Shown: positions 34,379-44,164 of the stretch, one piece after another
Layout: every line of letters begins with the position of its first letter
Position numbering within the stretch: position 1 is the stretch's first letter
NCBI GenBank assembly: GCA_022870705.1
Contig: CP072107.1
Span: 1,486,501 to 1,550,500, forward strand
Length of the DNA stretch: 64,000 nt
Source: Oscillospiraceae bacterium CM
GTDB taxonomy: Bacteria > Bacillota > Clostridia > Oscillospirales > Oscillospiraceae
Reading direction: 5' to 3'
The notes under the pieces: generated by a model
Told to the model about the DNA's origin: nothing
What the model saw: the letters and a program-made list of their open reading frames with translations, nothing else
Databases searched by the model: none
Translations under genes and position numbers: made by a program

Positions 34379-36403
34379 TTGAATAAAAAGATGCTTGACA
34401 ATTATCTGCCCAGCATGCGTTTGAGCCTCTCCCTTCTGCTCGTTTTCGCCGTTGTGACATTTTTCTTCGGCCGGTACAGTTTGTATCTTGCTATCGCCGA
34501 GGCTTCTGTCGTCCTGCTCTTAGCCGTTTTTATCCGTTTCTCATCCAAAAAGCGCTCCTTAAAGCTCTTAAAATACATCGAATCCGTCACCAACAGCACG
34601 GCGTCGGCGACAAAGGACACGCTATTGAGCTTTCCGCTGCCCGTCGTTATTTTTAGCCCGGAAACGCTGACGGTTCTTTGGTCAAACAACCGTTTTGTCC
34701 AACTGACGGACAGCAAGGAGCGTTTCTTCGACGTGCGCCTGACAGACTTGATCCCCGATTTTTCTGCCAAGTGGCTGCTCGACGGAAAAAACGAATGCCC
34801 GCAGCTGATGACGGTCGGCGACAGGCGCTACAAGATTTTCGGCAGCATTATTCACACAACGCATGAATCTGACGGCGTGATGGCGGCTGCCTATTGGGTC
34901 GACATGACGGAATACGCGGACAGATCGGATGAATATCTGGCCTCGCGGCCCGTCTGTGCCATTATCATGTTTGACAATTATGAAGAGCTCATCAAAAACA
35001 TGGCTGAAAAGGACAAATCGGCTATTTTATCAGCCATTGACGATAAAATCAGCGCCTATCTCACAGGCAGTAACGGCGTTTTATGCAAATATGACAGAGA
35101 CCGCTACCTTTACCTTTTTGAGGAACGCTATCTGCACGCCTTTGTCGAGGATAAATTCTCGCTACTCGAAACAGTGCGCGAGGCCATCAAGACGGGTGGC
35201 GGTGTGCATGCCACGCTCAGCATCGGCATCGGAAAAGACGGCAAGACACTGGAGGAAAACTTCCGGTATGCGTCCGTCGGCATCGAAATGGCCCTCTCCC
35301 GTGGGGGCGATCAAGCCGTTATAAAAAACAGATTCAGCTTTGAATTTTACGGCGGCTTGTCCACCGAGGTTGAAAAACGGACAAAGGTTAAGTCGCGCGT
35401 TATGGCAAATGCTCTGGGTGAACTCATCTCCGACGCCTCATCCGTTATCGTGATGAGCCACGCGCGCGCCGACCTTGACTCTCTTGGGGCGGCCGCCGGC
35501 ATTTGCTGCATTGCCAGGAAACGCCAAAAGCGCGCATATATCGTCTCAAGCGCCGATCCGAGCGCCGTTGTGGATATGACGCAGCAGCTCCGCGAGCACC
35601 CGGAATACAGGGGCGTTTTTATATCCGCGCAGGACGCGATGCTCTTTGCCGACAGCAAAACGCTTCTCGTCATCGTCGACACAAACAGGCCTGAGCAGGT
35701 GGAGTCCGAGGCGCTCTTGCTCTCCATGAACCACGTCGCCGTCATTGACCACCACCGCCGGGCCGCGACCTATATTGAAAACGCCACGCTCAACTTCCAC
35801 GAGCCGTATGCCTCATCGGCGTCTGAGCTTGTTGCGGAGATGCTGCAATATCTTGTTGAGCCGAGTGACATCCTGCGCGTTGAGTCTGAAGCGCTTTTAG
35901 CCGGGATCGTGCTTGACACGAAAAGCTTTGCCATCCACACCGGCAGCCGCACGTTTGACGCCGCGGCTTATCTGCGCCGTTCCGGCGCGGATACGACGGA
36001 TGTCAAACGGCTTTTACAGTCTGACTTTGACACGACGATGTCGAAATACGCCATTATCCGCGGCGCGACGATGTTTAAGCCCGGGATCGCGCTCGCGTCG
36101 TCCGACGTGCGCGAAAACAGAGTTATTGTCGCGCAGGCAGCCGACGAGCTTTTAAACATTGCGGGTGTTCAGGCCTCTTTCGTCGTCTCACCCGACGGCG
36201 ACGACGTTTTCATCTCCGCGCGCAGCATCGGCAACGTCAACGCACAGGTTATTATGGAAAAGCTCGGCGGCGGTGGGAATCAGTCAACGGCGGGGGCTAA
36301 GGTGACCGGCATGCGCCAGGCGGAAGTGCTTGAGCAATTAAAGGCCGCCATTGACGACTACATTGACGCCAGCGCGCACACGCGCCTTGACGAGAACAAT
36401 TAA
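34379..36403 (+). CDS. gdpP: cyclic-di-AMP phosphodiesterase GdpP
   Basis: 674 residues. Two N-terminal membrane segments (about 15-60), a PAS-like domain (~80-170), a degenerate GGDEF domain whose signature reads SRGGDQ, as usual in GdpP, then the DHH domain (SHARADLDSLGAAAG; VIDHHRRA) and DHHA1 (GGGGNQSTAG). Hydrolyses c-di-AMP to pApA and so affects wall stress and potassium balance. The TTG at 34379 with GGGGTG upstream is preferred; an ATG at 34355 would be only a few bases from the predicted transcription start. First gene of the gdpP-rplI-dnaB order conserved in Firmicutes. Confidence 0.94.
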   Translation: MNKKMLDNYLPSMRLSLSLLLVFAVVTFFFGRYSLYLAIAEASVVLLLAVFIRFSSKKRSLKLLKYIESVTNSTASATKDTLLSFPLPVVIFSPETLTVLWSNNRFVQLTDSKERFFDVRLTDLIPDFSAKWLLDGKNECPQLMTVGDRRYKIFGSIIHTTHESDGVMAAAYWVDMTEYADRSDEYLASRPVCAIIMFDNYEELIKNMAEKDKSAILSAIDDKISAYLTGSNGVLCKYDRDRYLYLFEERYLHAFVEDKFSLLETVREAIKTGGGVHATLSIGIGKDGKTLEENFRYASVGIEMALSRGGDQAVIKNRFSFEFYGGLSTEVEKRTKVKSRVMANALGELISDASSVIVMSHARADLDSLGAAAGICCIARKRQKRAYIVSSADPSAVVDMTQQLREHPEYRGVFISAQDAMLFADSKTLLVIVDTNRPEQVESEALLLSMNHVAVIDHHRRAATYIENATLNFHEPYASSASELVAEMLQYLVEPSDILRVESEALLAGIVLDTKSFAIHTGSRTFDAAAYLRRSGADTTDVKRLLQSDFDTTMSKYAIIRGATMFKPGIALASSDVRENRVIVAQAADELLNIAGVQASFVVSPDGDDVFISARSIGNVNAQVIMEKLGGGGNQSTAGAKVTGMRQAEVLEQLKAAIDDYIDASAHTRLDENN

Positions 36404-36420
36404 ATTCCGGAGGAGAAAAC

Positions 36421-36867
36421 ATGAAGGTTATTTTACAGCAGGATATCAAGGATCACGGTAAGAAAGGGCAGCTCATCGACGTATCGGACGGATACGCGAG
36501 AAATTATCTGTTTCCGAAAAAATTCGCAGTCGAAGCGACTGCGGACAACATAAATGCCATCAAAATCAAAGAAGCGGCGCGCCTTAAAAAGCTGGAGGAC
36601 GAAAAGGCTGCCGCGCGCGAAGCCGCATTGAAACTCGACAGCTGCGTTGTCAAGGTTTCGGCGCGCGCCGGCGGGGCCGGAAAGCTCTTCGGCGCCGTTA
36701 CCGCCAAGGAAATTTCCGACGCCTTGAAGGAGCAGCACGGCATTGTTATCGAAAAGAACAAGATCGTTCTGGACGAGCCCATTAAGACGTTCGGCTCTTT
36801 TGAGGTGAAATGTAAATTCGGTTTTGAAATCACGGGGACGCTCCATCTGCTTGTCACAGAGGCATAA
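36421..36867 (+). CDS. rplI: 50S ribosomal protein L9
   Basis: 148 residues, full length. The N-terminal domain MKVILQQDIKDHGKKGQLIDVSDGYARNYLFPK is the L9 signature, followed by the long connecting helix (~45-75) and the C-terminal RNA-binding domain. GGAGGAG precedes the ATG; it lies 17 bases after gdpP and is co-transcribed with it. Confidence 0.98.
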   Translation: MKVILQQDIKDHGKKGQLIDVSDGYARNYLFPKKFAVEATADNINAIKIKEAARLKKLEDEKAAAREAALKLDSCVVKVSARAGGAGKLFGAVTAKEISDALKEQHGIVIEKNKIVLDEPIKTFGSFEVKCKFGFEITGTLHLLVTEA

Positions 36868-36910
36868 GAGAGAATTTCCGGCTGAAGTTTGATGGTTTGG
36901 GGGATACTTT

Positions 36911-38251
36911 GTGGATGAGCTTTTAGGCAGGCAAATGCCGCACAGCATTGAAGCCGAACAGGCGGTATTAGGCGCCATGCTACTTGACGCCCGCTGCATC
37001 GGTGACGTTGTGGGTGTATTAAAACCGTCTGACTTTTATTCAACCGTCAACCGCGAAATTTATGAGACGATCTACTCGATGTTCACATATTCCATGGTGA
37101 CAGACCCTGTGACGGTTTTGGAACAGATGCGCGTTGCCGGTGTTTTGACAGACACGTCACCCGCGTATCTCTTAGAACTCGTCAACATCACGCCGACATC
37201 GGCAAACGTGATGGAATATGCCGCCATCGTCCGCGATATGGCGCTGTTGCGCAGCATTGCCGACACTGGCAGTGATATTTTGAACATGGCGCTGGAGGGC
37301 GCCGGCGGTGCCGCCATCATTTTGGAGGCGGCGGAGAAAAAAATATATGCCCTGCGGCAAGGGCGGAACACGCAGGGTCTTGAACCGATTTCAAAAATTC
37401 TTATCAGCGTTTACGATCAGCTTTCGCTGGCGGCCAAAAGCGGCAGCAAGTTTCCCGGCTTGCCAAGCGGCCTAGATGATTTGGACCGCTTTATCATGGG
37501 TCTTAACAACTCCGACCTGATTCTCATTGCCTCGCGCCCCGGTATGGGCAAAACGAGTATCGCGCTGAATATTGCGCTTCATGTTGCCAAGACCTCCGGC
37601 AAATCGATTGCCGTTTTTTCGCTTGAAATGTCTCGCGAGCAGTTGGCGATGCGCCTACTCTCCTCCGAGAGCTTTATAGACAACAAAAAGCTCCAGACAG
37701 GTCGGCTGTCTGCCGACGAGTGGCGGAAAATCGGTACGGCAGCCGCTATGATCAGCGGCTACGACCTTCTGATAAACGATAACCCCTCTCTGTCGGTTGC
37801 CGATATGAACGCACAATGCCGCCGCCTGCCGAACCTCGGTCTCGTTGTTATCGACTATTTGCAGTTGATGCAAAGCGCGGGCGGCAATACAAAAAGCTCA
37901 GGCGACAATAGGACGCAGGTTGTTTCCGATATCAGCCGCATGCTGAAAATTATGGCTAAGGAATTAAACGTGCCGGTCGTCTGCCTGTCGCAGCTGTCCC
38001 GTGCCAACGAAGCGCGGCATGACAAGCGCCCCATGCTCTCCGACCTGCGCGAGTCGGGCGCCATCGAGCAGGATGCCGACATCGTTTTAGGTCTTTACCG
38101 CGAGGACTATTATAATAAAGAAGTTGAGCAGCAAAATATTGCCGAATGCCTTGTTTTGAAAAACAGGCGCGGCGAGACAGGCACCATCGAGCTCAAATGG
38201 ATCCCTGAATTTACGACGTACACCTCGCTTGACAGGCACCACGCCGAATAA
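36911..38251 (+). CDS. dnaB: replicative DNA helicase DnaB
   Basis: 446 residues. N-terminal DnaB domain (PHSIEAEQAVLGAMLLD) and a RecA-like C-terminal domain with Walker A SRPGMGKTS, SLEMSREQLAMRLLSSE (H1a/H2 region) and Walker B LVVIDYLQLM, and the SDLRESGAIEQDAD motif. Unwinds the fork ahead of the replisome. Start is GTG 36911 with GGGGG seven bases upstream. Part of the gdpP-rplI-dnaB unit. Confidence 0.97.
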   Translation: MDELLGRQMPHSIEAEQAVLGAMLLDARCIGDVVGVLKPSDFYSTVNREIYETIYSMFTYSMVTDPVTVLEQMRVAGVLTDTSPAYLLELVNITPTSANVMEYAAIVRDMALLRSIADTGSDILNMALEGAGGAAIILEAAEKKIYALRQGRNTQGLEPISKILISVYDQLSLAAKSGSKFPGLPSGLDDLDRFIMGLNNSDLILIASRPGMGKTSIALNIALHVAKTSGKSIAVFSLEMSREQLAMRLLSSESFIDNKKLQTGRLSADEWRKIGTAAAMISGYDLLINDNPSLSVADMNAQCRRLPNLGLVVIDYLQLMQSAGGNTKSSGDNRTQVVSDISRMLKIMAKELNVPVVCLSQLSRANEARHDKRPMLSDLRESGAIEQDADIVLGLYREDYYNKEVEQQNIAECLVLKNRRGETGTIELKWIPEFTTYTSLDRHHAE

Positions 38252-38265
38252 GCCGGAGACGACAC

Positions 38266-39612
38266 ATGCTTCAGAAAATAACGGCTTTTGCCGACCGGTA
38301 TGACATGCTGCCGCGCGGCGGGACGGTTTTAGTTGCCGTTTCGGGCGGCGCCGATTCCGTGTGTCTTATGGCGGCGCTTTTGGCGTTGGCACCAGCCCGC
38401 GGCTTTTCCGTCGCGGCGGCCCACTTTAACCATCGTCTGCGCGGCGCTGACGCCGACCGTGACGAGCAATTTGTCCGCGACCTGTGCCGGAAACTGGACG
38501 TACCGCTTCTGACCGGTAGCGCTGATGTTCGTGCTTACGCGCACACAAACGGTCTTGGCATTGAGGCGGCCGCACGTACGCTGCGATACGAATTTCTTGA
38601 AAACGCCGCCGAAAAAATATCGGCTGCCCGGATTGCAACGGCTCATACGGCAGATGATAATGCCGAGACGATCCTTTTAAACTTCACGCGCGGCGCGGGT
38701 CTGCGCGGGCTTGGCGGGATTCCGCCTGTCCGCGGCAACATCATTCGGCCGATGCTGACAGTTGAGCGGGCGGCGATTTTATCATTTCTCGCCGACCACG
38801 CGCTTACCTATGTTGAGGACGCCACAAACGCGCTAGACATCTATAACAGAAATCTCCTGCGCCACAAAGTCATACCCGTTTTGAAGGCCATAAACCCCCA
38901 GTTTTTGGGCCGTGCTGCCGAGACGGCAGCGCTTGCCCGTTCTGACGACGCGTATCTGACAAGCCTTGCCGACGCGTTTATTGAAGCTAACGTCACGGAC
39001 GGCGTGATTGAAGCGCGCGCGCTGACTGCCCTGCCGGAACCTGTTTCCTCCCGCGTCGTGCGGCAGCTATCTGGCGATGCGCTCACATCACGCCATGTGG
39101 CGGCCGTTTTGGCACTCTGCCGCACCGCATCACCCGCCGCTCGGCTCTCGCTCCCGACCGGTACGGTCCGGCGTGAATATGAACGCGTTATTTTCGAAAA
39201 ATCACTGCGGCCCGTCACGTTTGAAAAAATTTTCTTGCCGATCGGCGGGCGCGTTTTGATCCCTGAGATTGGCCTTGCCGTGACGTGTACGGAATCGGAT
39301 GACTTTAAAAAAATTAATAAATCATTCACCACTTTTCTATTCAAAACGGATAAGATATGTGGTAAAATCATCGTCAGGCCGCGCGAAACGGGCGACAAAA
39401 TTGCGCTTTTTGGCCGCGGCGGTACTAAAACTCTGAAAAAACTGTTTATTGAAGAGCGCATACCGCTGGCGCGGCGGCAGGCTATCCCAGTTGTCTGCGA
39501 TGACAACGGCCCCCTTGCCGTATACGGCCTCGGTTTTGACAAACGCGCCGCCGCCCGTGAGGGCGACCGGATTTTGGAGATAAAATTTGAGGAGACGGCA
39601 TATGAAAAATGA
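38266..39612 (+). CDS. tilS: tRNA(Ile)-lysidine synthase
   Basis: 448 residues. PP-loop SGGADS at 26-31, HFNHRLRG and TAHTADDNAETILLNFTRGAG define TilS; the C-terminal TilS_C domain (GKIIVRPRETGDKIAL...KKLFIEERIP) is present. Modifies C34 of tRNA-Ile(CAU) to lysidine using ATP and lysine. It starts 14 bases after dnaB and overlaps hpt by 11 bases, so it joins the replication and ftsH modules into one run. Confidence 0.96.
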   Translation: MLQKITAFADRYDMLPRGGTVLVAVSGGADSVCLMAALLALAPARGFSVAAAHFNHRLRGADADRDEQFVRDLCRKLDVPLLTGSADVRAYAHTNGLGIEAAARTLRYEFLENAAEKISAARIATAHTADDNAETILLNFTRGAGLRGLGGIPPVRGNIIRPMLTVERAAILSFLADHALTYVEDATNALDIYNRNLLRHKVIPVLKAINPQFLGRAAETAALARSDDAYLTSLADAFIEANVTDGVIEARALTALPEPVSSRVVRQLSGDALTSRHVAAVLALCRTASPAARLSLPTGTVRREYERVIFEKSLRPVTFEKIFLPIGGRVLIPEIGLAVTCTESDDFKKINKSFTTFLFKTDKICGKIIVRPRETGDKIALFGRGGTKTLKKLFIEERIPLARRQAIPVVCDDNGPLAVYGLGFDKRAAAREGDRILEIKFEETAYEK

Positions 39613-40138
39613 TATAGAAAAAGTATTTTTCACAGCCGATGCCATCGCCAAAAGAGTCTGTGAGCTTGGCGCACAGATAACCACCGATTATACCGCCGAA
39701 CCGCCGTTACTCGTCGGCATTCTCAAGGGCTCTTTCGTCTTCATGGCCGACCTCGCCCGTGCGATTGATTTATATTGCGACGTTGATTTTATCGCGGCCT
39801 CCTCTTACGGCAACGCGACCGAGACATCCGGTATCGTGACGCTGACAAAGCCACTTTCCGCCGACGCCGCAGGGCGGCATCTTCTCATCGCAGAGGATAT
39901 CCTCGACACGGGCGTGACGCTGACATTTCTGCGCTCGTACCTTTTAAGCCTGAAGCCCGCGTCAGTAAAAATCTGCGCCCTGCTTGACAAGCCCTCTCGG
40001 CGGAAGGCTCCCATCAGTGCCGATTACGTCGGCTTTACCTGCCCCGATGCGTTTTACGTCGGTTACGGCCTCGATTACGCCGAGCACTACCGCAACCTGC
40101 CCTATATCGGCTCGCTCAAGCCGGAGATTTATGAGTAG
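39602..40138 (+). CDS. hpt: hypoxanthine phosphoribosyltransferase
   Basis: 178 residues. PRPP motif LLIAEDILDTGVTL and the N-terminal GILKGSFVFMADLARAI block are those of HPRT; it converts hypoxanthine/guanine and PRPP to IMP/GMP. The start at 39602 lies within the tilS 3' end, with GAGGAG upstream inside tilS. The tilS-hpt-ftsH order is conserved in Firmicutes. Confidence 0.96.
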   Translation: MKNDIEKVFFTADAIAKRVCELGAQITTDYTAEPPLLVGILKGSFVFMADLARAIDLYCDVDFIAASSYGNATETSGIVTLTKPLSADAAGRHLLIAEDILDTGVTLTFLRSYLLSLKPASVKICALLDKPSRRKAPISADYVGFTCPDAFYVGYGLDYAEHYRNLPYIGSLKPEIYE

Positions 40139-40153
40139 TCCCACAGGAAAGAA

Positions 40154-42139
40154 GTGACATATTTGAAGCCAAAAAACAGAAGCCCGCGTGACATAGGATT
40201 TTACGTGCTCGTCATCATTATCCTGATTTCAGCCGTCTATCTCTTGCTGATTAATCAGGGGACGAACGCCACGACGATAAATTATTCGGAAGTCCGACGT
40301 CTTTTCAGTGCACAGGAGGTTCAGTCCTTCACGCTTAAAGACAGCACGCTGACGATGGAGCTCAAGGAGAATTATCAGGATACAGGGAGCAAAATCGTCA
40401 CCCACAAGCTGTACAATGTCAGCATCTTTTATGAAGACGTCAACCCCGATGTCAACAAGCTGATGCTTGACCCGAACTTCAACTACGACTATGACGTGGG
40501 CTGGCAGGCGCCGTGGTGGTTCCAGCTCATCCCTTACGCGCTCATCATTATTTTCTTCATCGTGCTCTGGAACGCCATGATGAACCGTTCCGGCGTCGGC
40601 GGCGACAAGTCCGTCATCAAATTTGGCAAGGCCAGAACGCGTCTTGCCAGTGAGGAAAAGAAGAAGGTCACTTTTGCCGATGTAGCCGGGGCAGAAGAAG
40701 AAAAGGAAGAGCTGCGCGAAATCGTTGACTTCCTCAAGGGCCCGCAGAAGTATATCAATCTCGGCGCGCGCATACCCAAGGGCGTTTTGCTGATCGGCCC
40801 GCCGGGCACCGGTAAAACGCTGCTGGCCAAGGCTGTTGCCGGTGAGGCCGGTGTGCAGTTTTTGTCCATCTCCGGCTCCGACTTCGTCGAGCTCTATGTC
40901 GGCGTCGGCGCCTCCCGCGTGCGCGACTTGTTCGATCAGGCCAAAAAGCTCGCCCCGGCGATCATTTTCATCGATGAAATCGACGCGGTCGGCCGCCAGC
41001 GCGGCGCCGGTCTCGGCGGCGGCCACGACGAGCGCGAGCAAACGCTCAACCAACTGCTCGTTGAGATGGACGGTTTCACCACAAACGAAGGTGTTATCGT
41101 CATGGCGGCAACAAACCGCAACGACATCCTTGACAGCGCACTTTTGCGCCCCGGCCGTTTTGACCGCCAGGTCTACGTCGGTCTGCCTGATATCAAGGGC
41201 CGCGAAGCGATTCTCCGCGTCCACGCCCGCGGCAAGGTGCTCGCCGATGACGTTGACCTCGCTAGCGTTGCCAAGGGGACGACCGGCTTCACGGGCGCTG
41301 ACCTTGAAAATCTGTTAAACGAAGCGGCGCTTCTGGCCGCGCGCTTTAATAAGCGCTTTATCACGATGAATGAGATTGAGGCGGCAACGCTGAAGGTCAT
41401 TGCCGGACCGGAGAAGAAAAGCCGCGTCGTCACAGAAAAAGACAGGAAGCTGACAGCTTACCATGAGGCGGGGCACGCCGTTGTGGCGCATTACCTCGAG
41501 CATGTTGACCCCGTCCACCACATCACGATCATCCCGCACGGTATGGCCGGCGGCATCACGATCTTCCGCCCGCAGGAAGATAAGAGCTATAATTCAAAAA
41601 GCCAGATGTTTGAGGATATCATTACGAGCCTCGGCGGCCGCATGGCGGAAAAGCTCATGCTCGACGATATTTCCACCGGTGCCTCCTCCGACATTCAGCA
41701 CGCCTCGAGTATCGCCCGCGCCATGGTTACGAAATACGGCATGAGCGACAAGATCGGCCCCATTTCCTTTGATGACAGCAGCCATTCCGTCTTCATCGGG
41801 CGCGACTTCTCTCAGACGAAGAGCTATTCCGAAAAAACGGCGGCACTCATTGACGACGAGGTCAAACGGATTTTTGACGAGGCCATGGCCAAGTGTGAGG
41901 AGCTTTTAGTGGCGCACAAGAACATCCTCATCGCCACAGCCGAATACCTCCTCGAGCACGAGACGATGGACGGCGACGACTTCAATTGGCTCTGTGAGCA
42001 CGACGGCAAAGTGCCGCCTCCGAAGGTCAAGGCCCCGGAGCCGAGCGGCGTCTACGTTGAGTTTTCACAGGATTATAAGGACCGCCTCGGCGAGACCGGT
42101 GTCACGCCGCCCGGCGGAGAACATGACGAAACAGAATAA
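40154..42139 (+). CDS. ftsH: ATP-dependent zinc metalloprotease FtsH
   Basis: 661 residues. Two N-terminal membrane segments (about 13-33 and 122-143) flank an extracytoplasmic domain. AAA module: Walker A GPPGTGKT, Walker [12 protein letters not shown], and the second-region-of-homology [22 protein letters not shown]. Protease: HEAGH zinc motif and the downstream Asp ligand region. Degrades membrane and short-lived proteins. Start is GTG 40154 (AGGAAAG upstream) or TTG 40163; the choice is uncertain. Ends in a strong terminator closing the six-gene run. Confidence 0.97.
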   Translation: MTYLKPKNRSPRDIGFYVLVIIILISAVYLLLINQGTNATTINYSEVRRLFSAQEVQSFTLKDSTLTMELKENYQDTGSKIVTHKLYNVSIFYEDVNPDVNKLMLDPNFNYDYDVGWQAPWWFQLIPYALIIIFFIVLWNAMMNRSGVGGDKSVIKFGKARTRLASEEKKKVTFADVAGAEEEKEELREIVDFLKGPQKYINLGARIPKGVLLIGPPGTGKTLLAKAVAGEAGVQFLSISGSDFVELYVGVGASRVRDLFDQAKKLAPAIIFIDEIDAVGRQRGAGLGGGHDEREQTLNQLLVEMDGFTTNEGVIVMAATNRNDILDSALLRPGRFDRQVYVGLPDIKGREAILRVHARGKVLADDVDLASVAKGTTGFTGADLENLLNEAALLAARFNKRFITMNEIEAATLKVIAGPEKKSRVVTEKDRKLTAYHEAGHAVVAHYLEHVDPVHHITIIPHGMAGGITIFRPQEDKSYNSKSQMFEDIITSLGGRMAEKLMLDDISTGASSDIQHASSIARAMVTKYGMSDKIGPISFDDSSHSVFIGRDFSQTKSYSEKTAALIDDEVKRIFDEAMAKCEELLVAHKNILIATAEYLLEHETMDGDDFNWLCEHDGKVPPPKVKAPEPSGVYVEFSQDYKDRLGETGVTPPGGEHDETE

Positions 42140-42145
42140 AGAGCA

Positions 42146-42182
42146 GTCCCCGCCGGAAGACACATCCGGCGGGGATTTTTCT
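42146..42182 (+). terminator. intrinsic terminator after ftsH
   Basis: Stem TCCCCGCCGGA/TCCGGCGGGGA, loop AGACACA, followed by TTTTT. Confidence 0.93.
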
Positions 42183-42194
42183 GCCTTTTCACAT

Positions 42195-42211
42195 TTAACA
42201 AACATTTTACA
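42195..42211 (+). promoter_or_regulatory. PhoP-box-like direct repeat upstream of pstS
   Basis: TTAACA (42195-42200), five bases, TTTACA (42206-42211). This agrees with the Bacillus PhoP box pattern (TT-A-A-C-A hexamers with an 11-base period) and is placed about 80 bases before the pstS start. Confidence 0.5.
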
Positions 42212-42291
42212 CGACCTGTCTGTTTCATTTAATAATAATACCGTATTAATGTAAATACTAAAACGTTATCAGAGTAAAAGGAGATATGAAA

Positions 42292-43182
42292 ATGAAAAAA
42301 ATCATCGCACTTGCTCTCGCCGCCCTGACAGCCGTCACATTACTTGCCGGCTGCAACGCGGGTACGCCGACGTCAAACAACACAACGTCACCTGCCGCCG
42401 CTGGCAGCATCACGGCCTCCGGCTCAACAGCGCTCCAGCCGCTCCTCACGCTTGCCATCGACCCCTTTAAGGCAGCGACCAAATTTGATGGCTCCGTCAC
42501 AATTAACGGCGGCGGTTCCGGCACTGGCCTTACCGATGTCGCCGCGGGGACTGTAAACATCGGCGATTCCGACGTCACACCGGAGCAGGCCGGTAAGGAT
42601 GCAACGGGCCTCGTTGACCATCAGGTCGCCGTCGTTGCCGTCGGTATTGCCGTGAGCAGCGATGTCGCCGCAAACCTCAAATCCATTACGAAGGACGACC
42701 TGACAAAGATTTTCACCGGCGCGATTACAGACTGGAATCAAGTGAACGGTTGGACGGGCGGCAGCCTGCCGGTCAGCGTCTACTACCGCAAGGCCGGTTC
42801 GGGCACGCGCACGCTGTTTGAAACGTACGGCATTGGAAAGAAGCTCTCCGACGCGGACCTTGGCGCGTTTGCCAACTTCACAAAGAAAGAATCCTCCGGT
42901 GACCTGCAGACGGCTATTACAACCGGCAAGGGTGCGATTGGCTACGAAACCCTGCCCTACTGCAAGGATCTGACGCTCCTACAGCTTGACGGCGTCGACG
43001 CCACGTATGACAACGTTTACACCGGCAAATACGTCATCTGGGGCTTCGAGCACATGTACACCAAGGGCGAGGCCACCGGTTCCGTCAAAGCGTTTATTGA
43101 TTACGTCATGTCGGCTGATTTTGCCAAGACGATCACTGACAATGGTTACGGCGATGTCTCAAAAATGACCGTTTCGAGATAA
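42292..43182 (+). CDS. pstS: phosphate ABC transporter, substrate-binding lipoprotein
   Basis: 296 residues. Signal peptide with lipobox LLAGC (C21), an N/T/S-rich linker, then a PBP-like domain with phosphate-binding motifs ASGSTALQPL, NGGGSGTGL and RKAGSGTRTLFE. Captures Pi outside the membrane for PstCA. AGGAG stands eight bases before the ATG at 42292, favouring it over the ATG two codons upstream. A candidate PhoP box precedes it and a long hairpin separates it from pstC. Confidence 0.95.
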   Translation: MKKIIALALAALTAVTLLAGCNAGTPTSNNTTSPAAAGSITASGSTALQPLLTLAIDPFKAATKFDGSVTINGGGSGTGLTDVAAGTVNIGDSDVTPEQAGKDATGLVDHQVAVVAVGIAVSSDVAANLKSITKDDLTKIFTGAITDWNQVNGWTGGSLPVSVYYRKAGSGTRTLFETYGIGKKLSDADLGAFANFTKKESSGDLQTAITTGKGAIGYETLPYCKDLTLLQLDGVDATYDNVYTGKYVIWGFEHMYTKGEATGSVKAFIDYVMSADFAKTITDNGYGDVSKMTVSR

Positions 43183-43198
43183 CAAACAAAGCTTCATG

Positions 43199-43236
43199 AA
43201 AGCTGTTTCACAAGCAGATGCTTGTGAAACGGCTTT
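43199..43236 (+). promoter_or_regulatory. long hairpin between pstS and pstC
   Basis: AAAGCTGTTTCACAAGCA pairs with TGCTTGTGAAACGGCTTT (one wobble), with no following T-run. It probably protects or partially terminates the pstS message, allowing more PstS than PstCA; this is inference. Confidence 0.7.
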
Positions 43237-43257
43237 CGCCCGAAAAAGAGGGATACT

Positions 43258-44157
43258 ATGAGTCAGACGAAATTTTTCAAAGAGACGCTCGGAAAATCGA
43301 CGCTGACCGTTCTCGGCCTTTTTATTGTGCTGTTAACGGTGGCGATTTCGCTGTTTTTGGCGTGGAAAGGACTGGCGTCTTTTACAACGCATAATCAGTC
43401 CGTTATTGATTTCCTTTTGGGCAGCCGATGGGACCCCGCCATGGAATTCAGGCAGGAAGCCGGCCCGGCAGGCTCGGCCATTTTTATCACGGGGTCGCTT
43501 GCAGTATCGTCTTTGGCACTCCTCATCGCCACGCCGTTTGCCGTGGCGTGCGCCATTTTTATTGTGGAGATTTCGCCGCGTCTTGGCAGCCGCCTGTTGC
43601 AGCCCGCCATAGAAATTTTCGTCGGCATTCCGTCCGTTGTTTACGGCTGGGTCGGCATCTCCGTTTTATGCCCCTTTATTGCCAAGCTCTTTCATCTGCC
43701 CTTCGGGGGTGAGAGCGTGTTGGCAGGCGGCATCGTCCTTGCCGTCATGATTTTTCCGACGATTGCCTCCGTCTCGGCCGATGCCATCCGTAACGTCCCG
43801 CACGAGTACACAGAGGCATCCTACGGACTCGGCGCGACGCGCTGGCAGATGATTTCAACAGTCCGCCTCCGGGCCGCCTCCGGCGGGATTCTCACGGGCG
43901 TTGTCCTCGGCTTGTCACGCGCGTTCGGCGAGGCGCTGGCTGTTTCTATGGTCATCGGCGGTCGGCTGGCCTTCCCGAAAGGCATTCTCTCTCAGACGAG
44001 CACGCTCACAACACAGATTGCCTCCGGCATGGGCAGCGCCGCTGACGGCACACAGTGGACGGACAGTCTTTGGAGTATGGCGCTTTTGCTGTTTATCATC
44101 TCCTTTGTATTCATTATCGTTATCCGCCTGATTGGCCGGAAAAAGACAGAAAGCTGA
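43258..44157 (+). CDS. pstC: phosphate ABC transporter permease PstC
   Basis: 299 residues, six hydrophobic segments. The cytoplasmic EAA loop (EASYGLGATRWQMISTVRLRAA) contacts the ATPase. N-terminal FKETLGKSTLTVLGLF and the SRWDPAMEFRQEAG segment fit PstC. Forms the channel with PstA, seven bases downstream. Confidence 0.95.
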   Translation: MSQTKFFKETLGKSTLTVLGLFIVLLTVAISLFLAWKGLASFTTHNQSVIDFLLGSRWDPAMEFRQEAGPAGSAIFITGSLAVSSLALLIATPFAVACAIFIVEISPRLGSRLLQPAIEIFVGIPSVVYGWVGISVLCPFIAKLFHLPFGGESVLAGGIVLAVMIFPTIASVSADAIRNVPHEYTEASYGLGATRWQMISTVRLRAASGGILTGVVLGLSRAFGEALAVSMVIGGRLAFPKGILSQTSTLTTQIASGMGSAADGTQWTDSLWSMALLLFIISFVFIIVIRLIGRKKTES

Positions 44158-44164
44158 GGGCGCC

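Noticed and set aside
40229-41224. 331-residue minus-strand frame
   Set aside because: Antisense shadow of ftsH with no family features.
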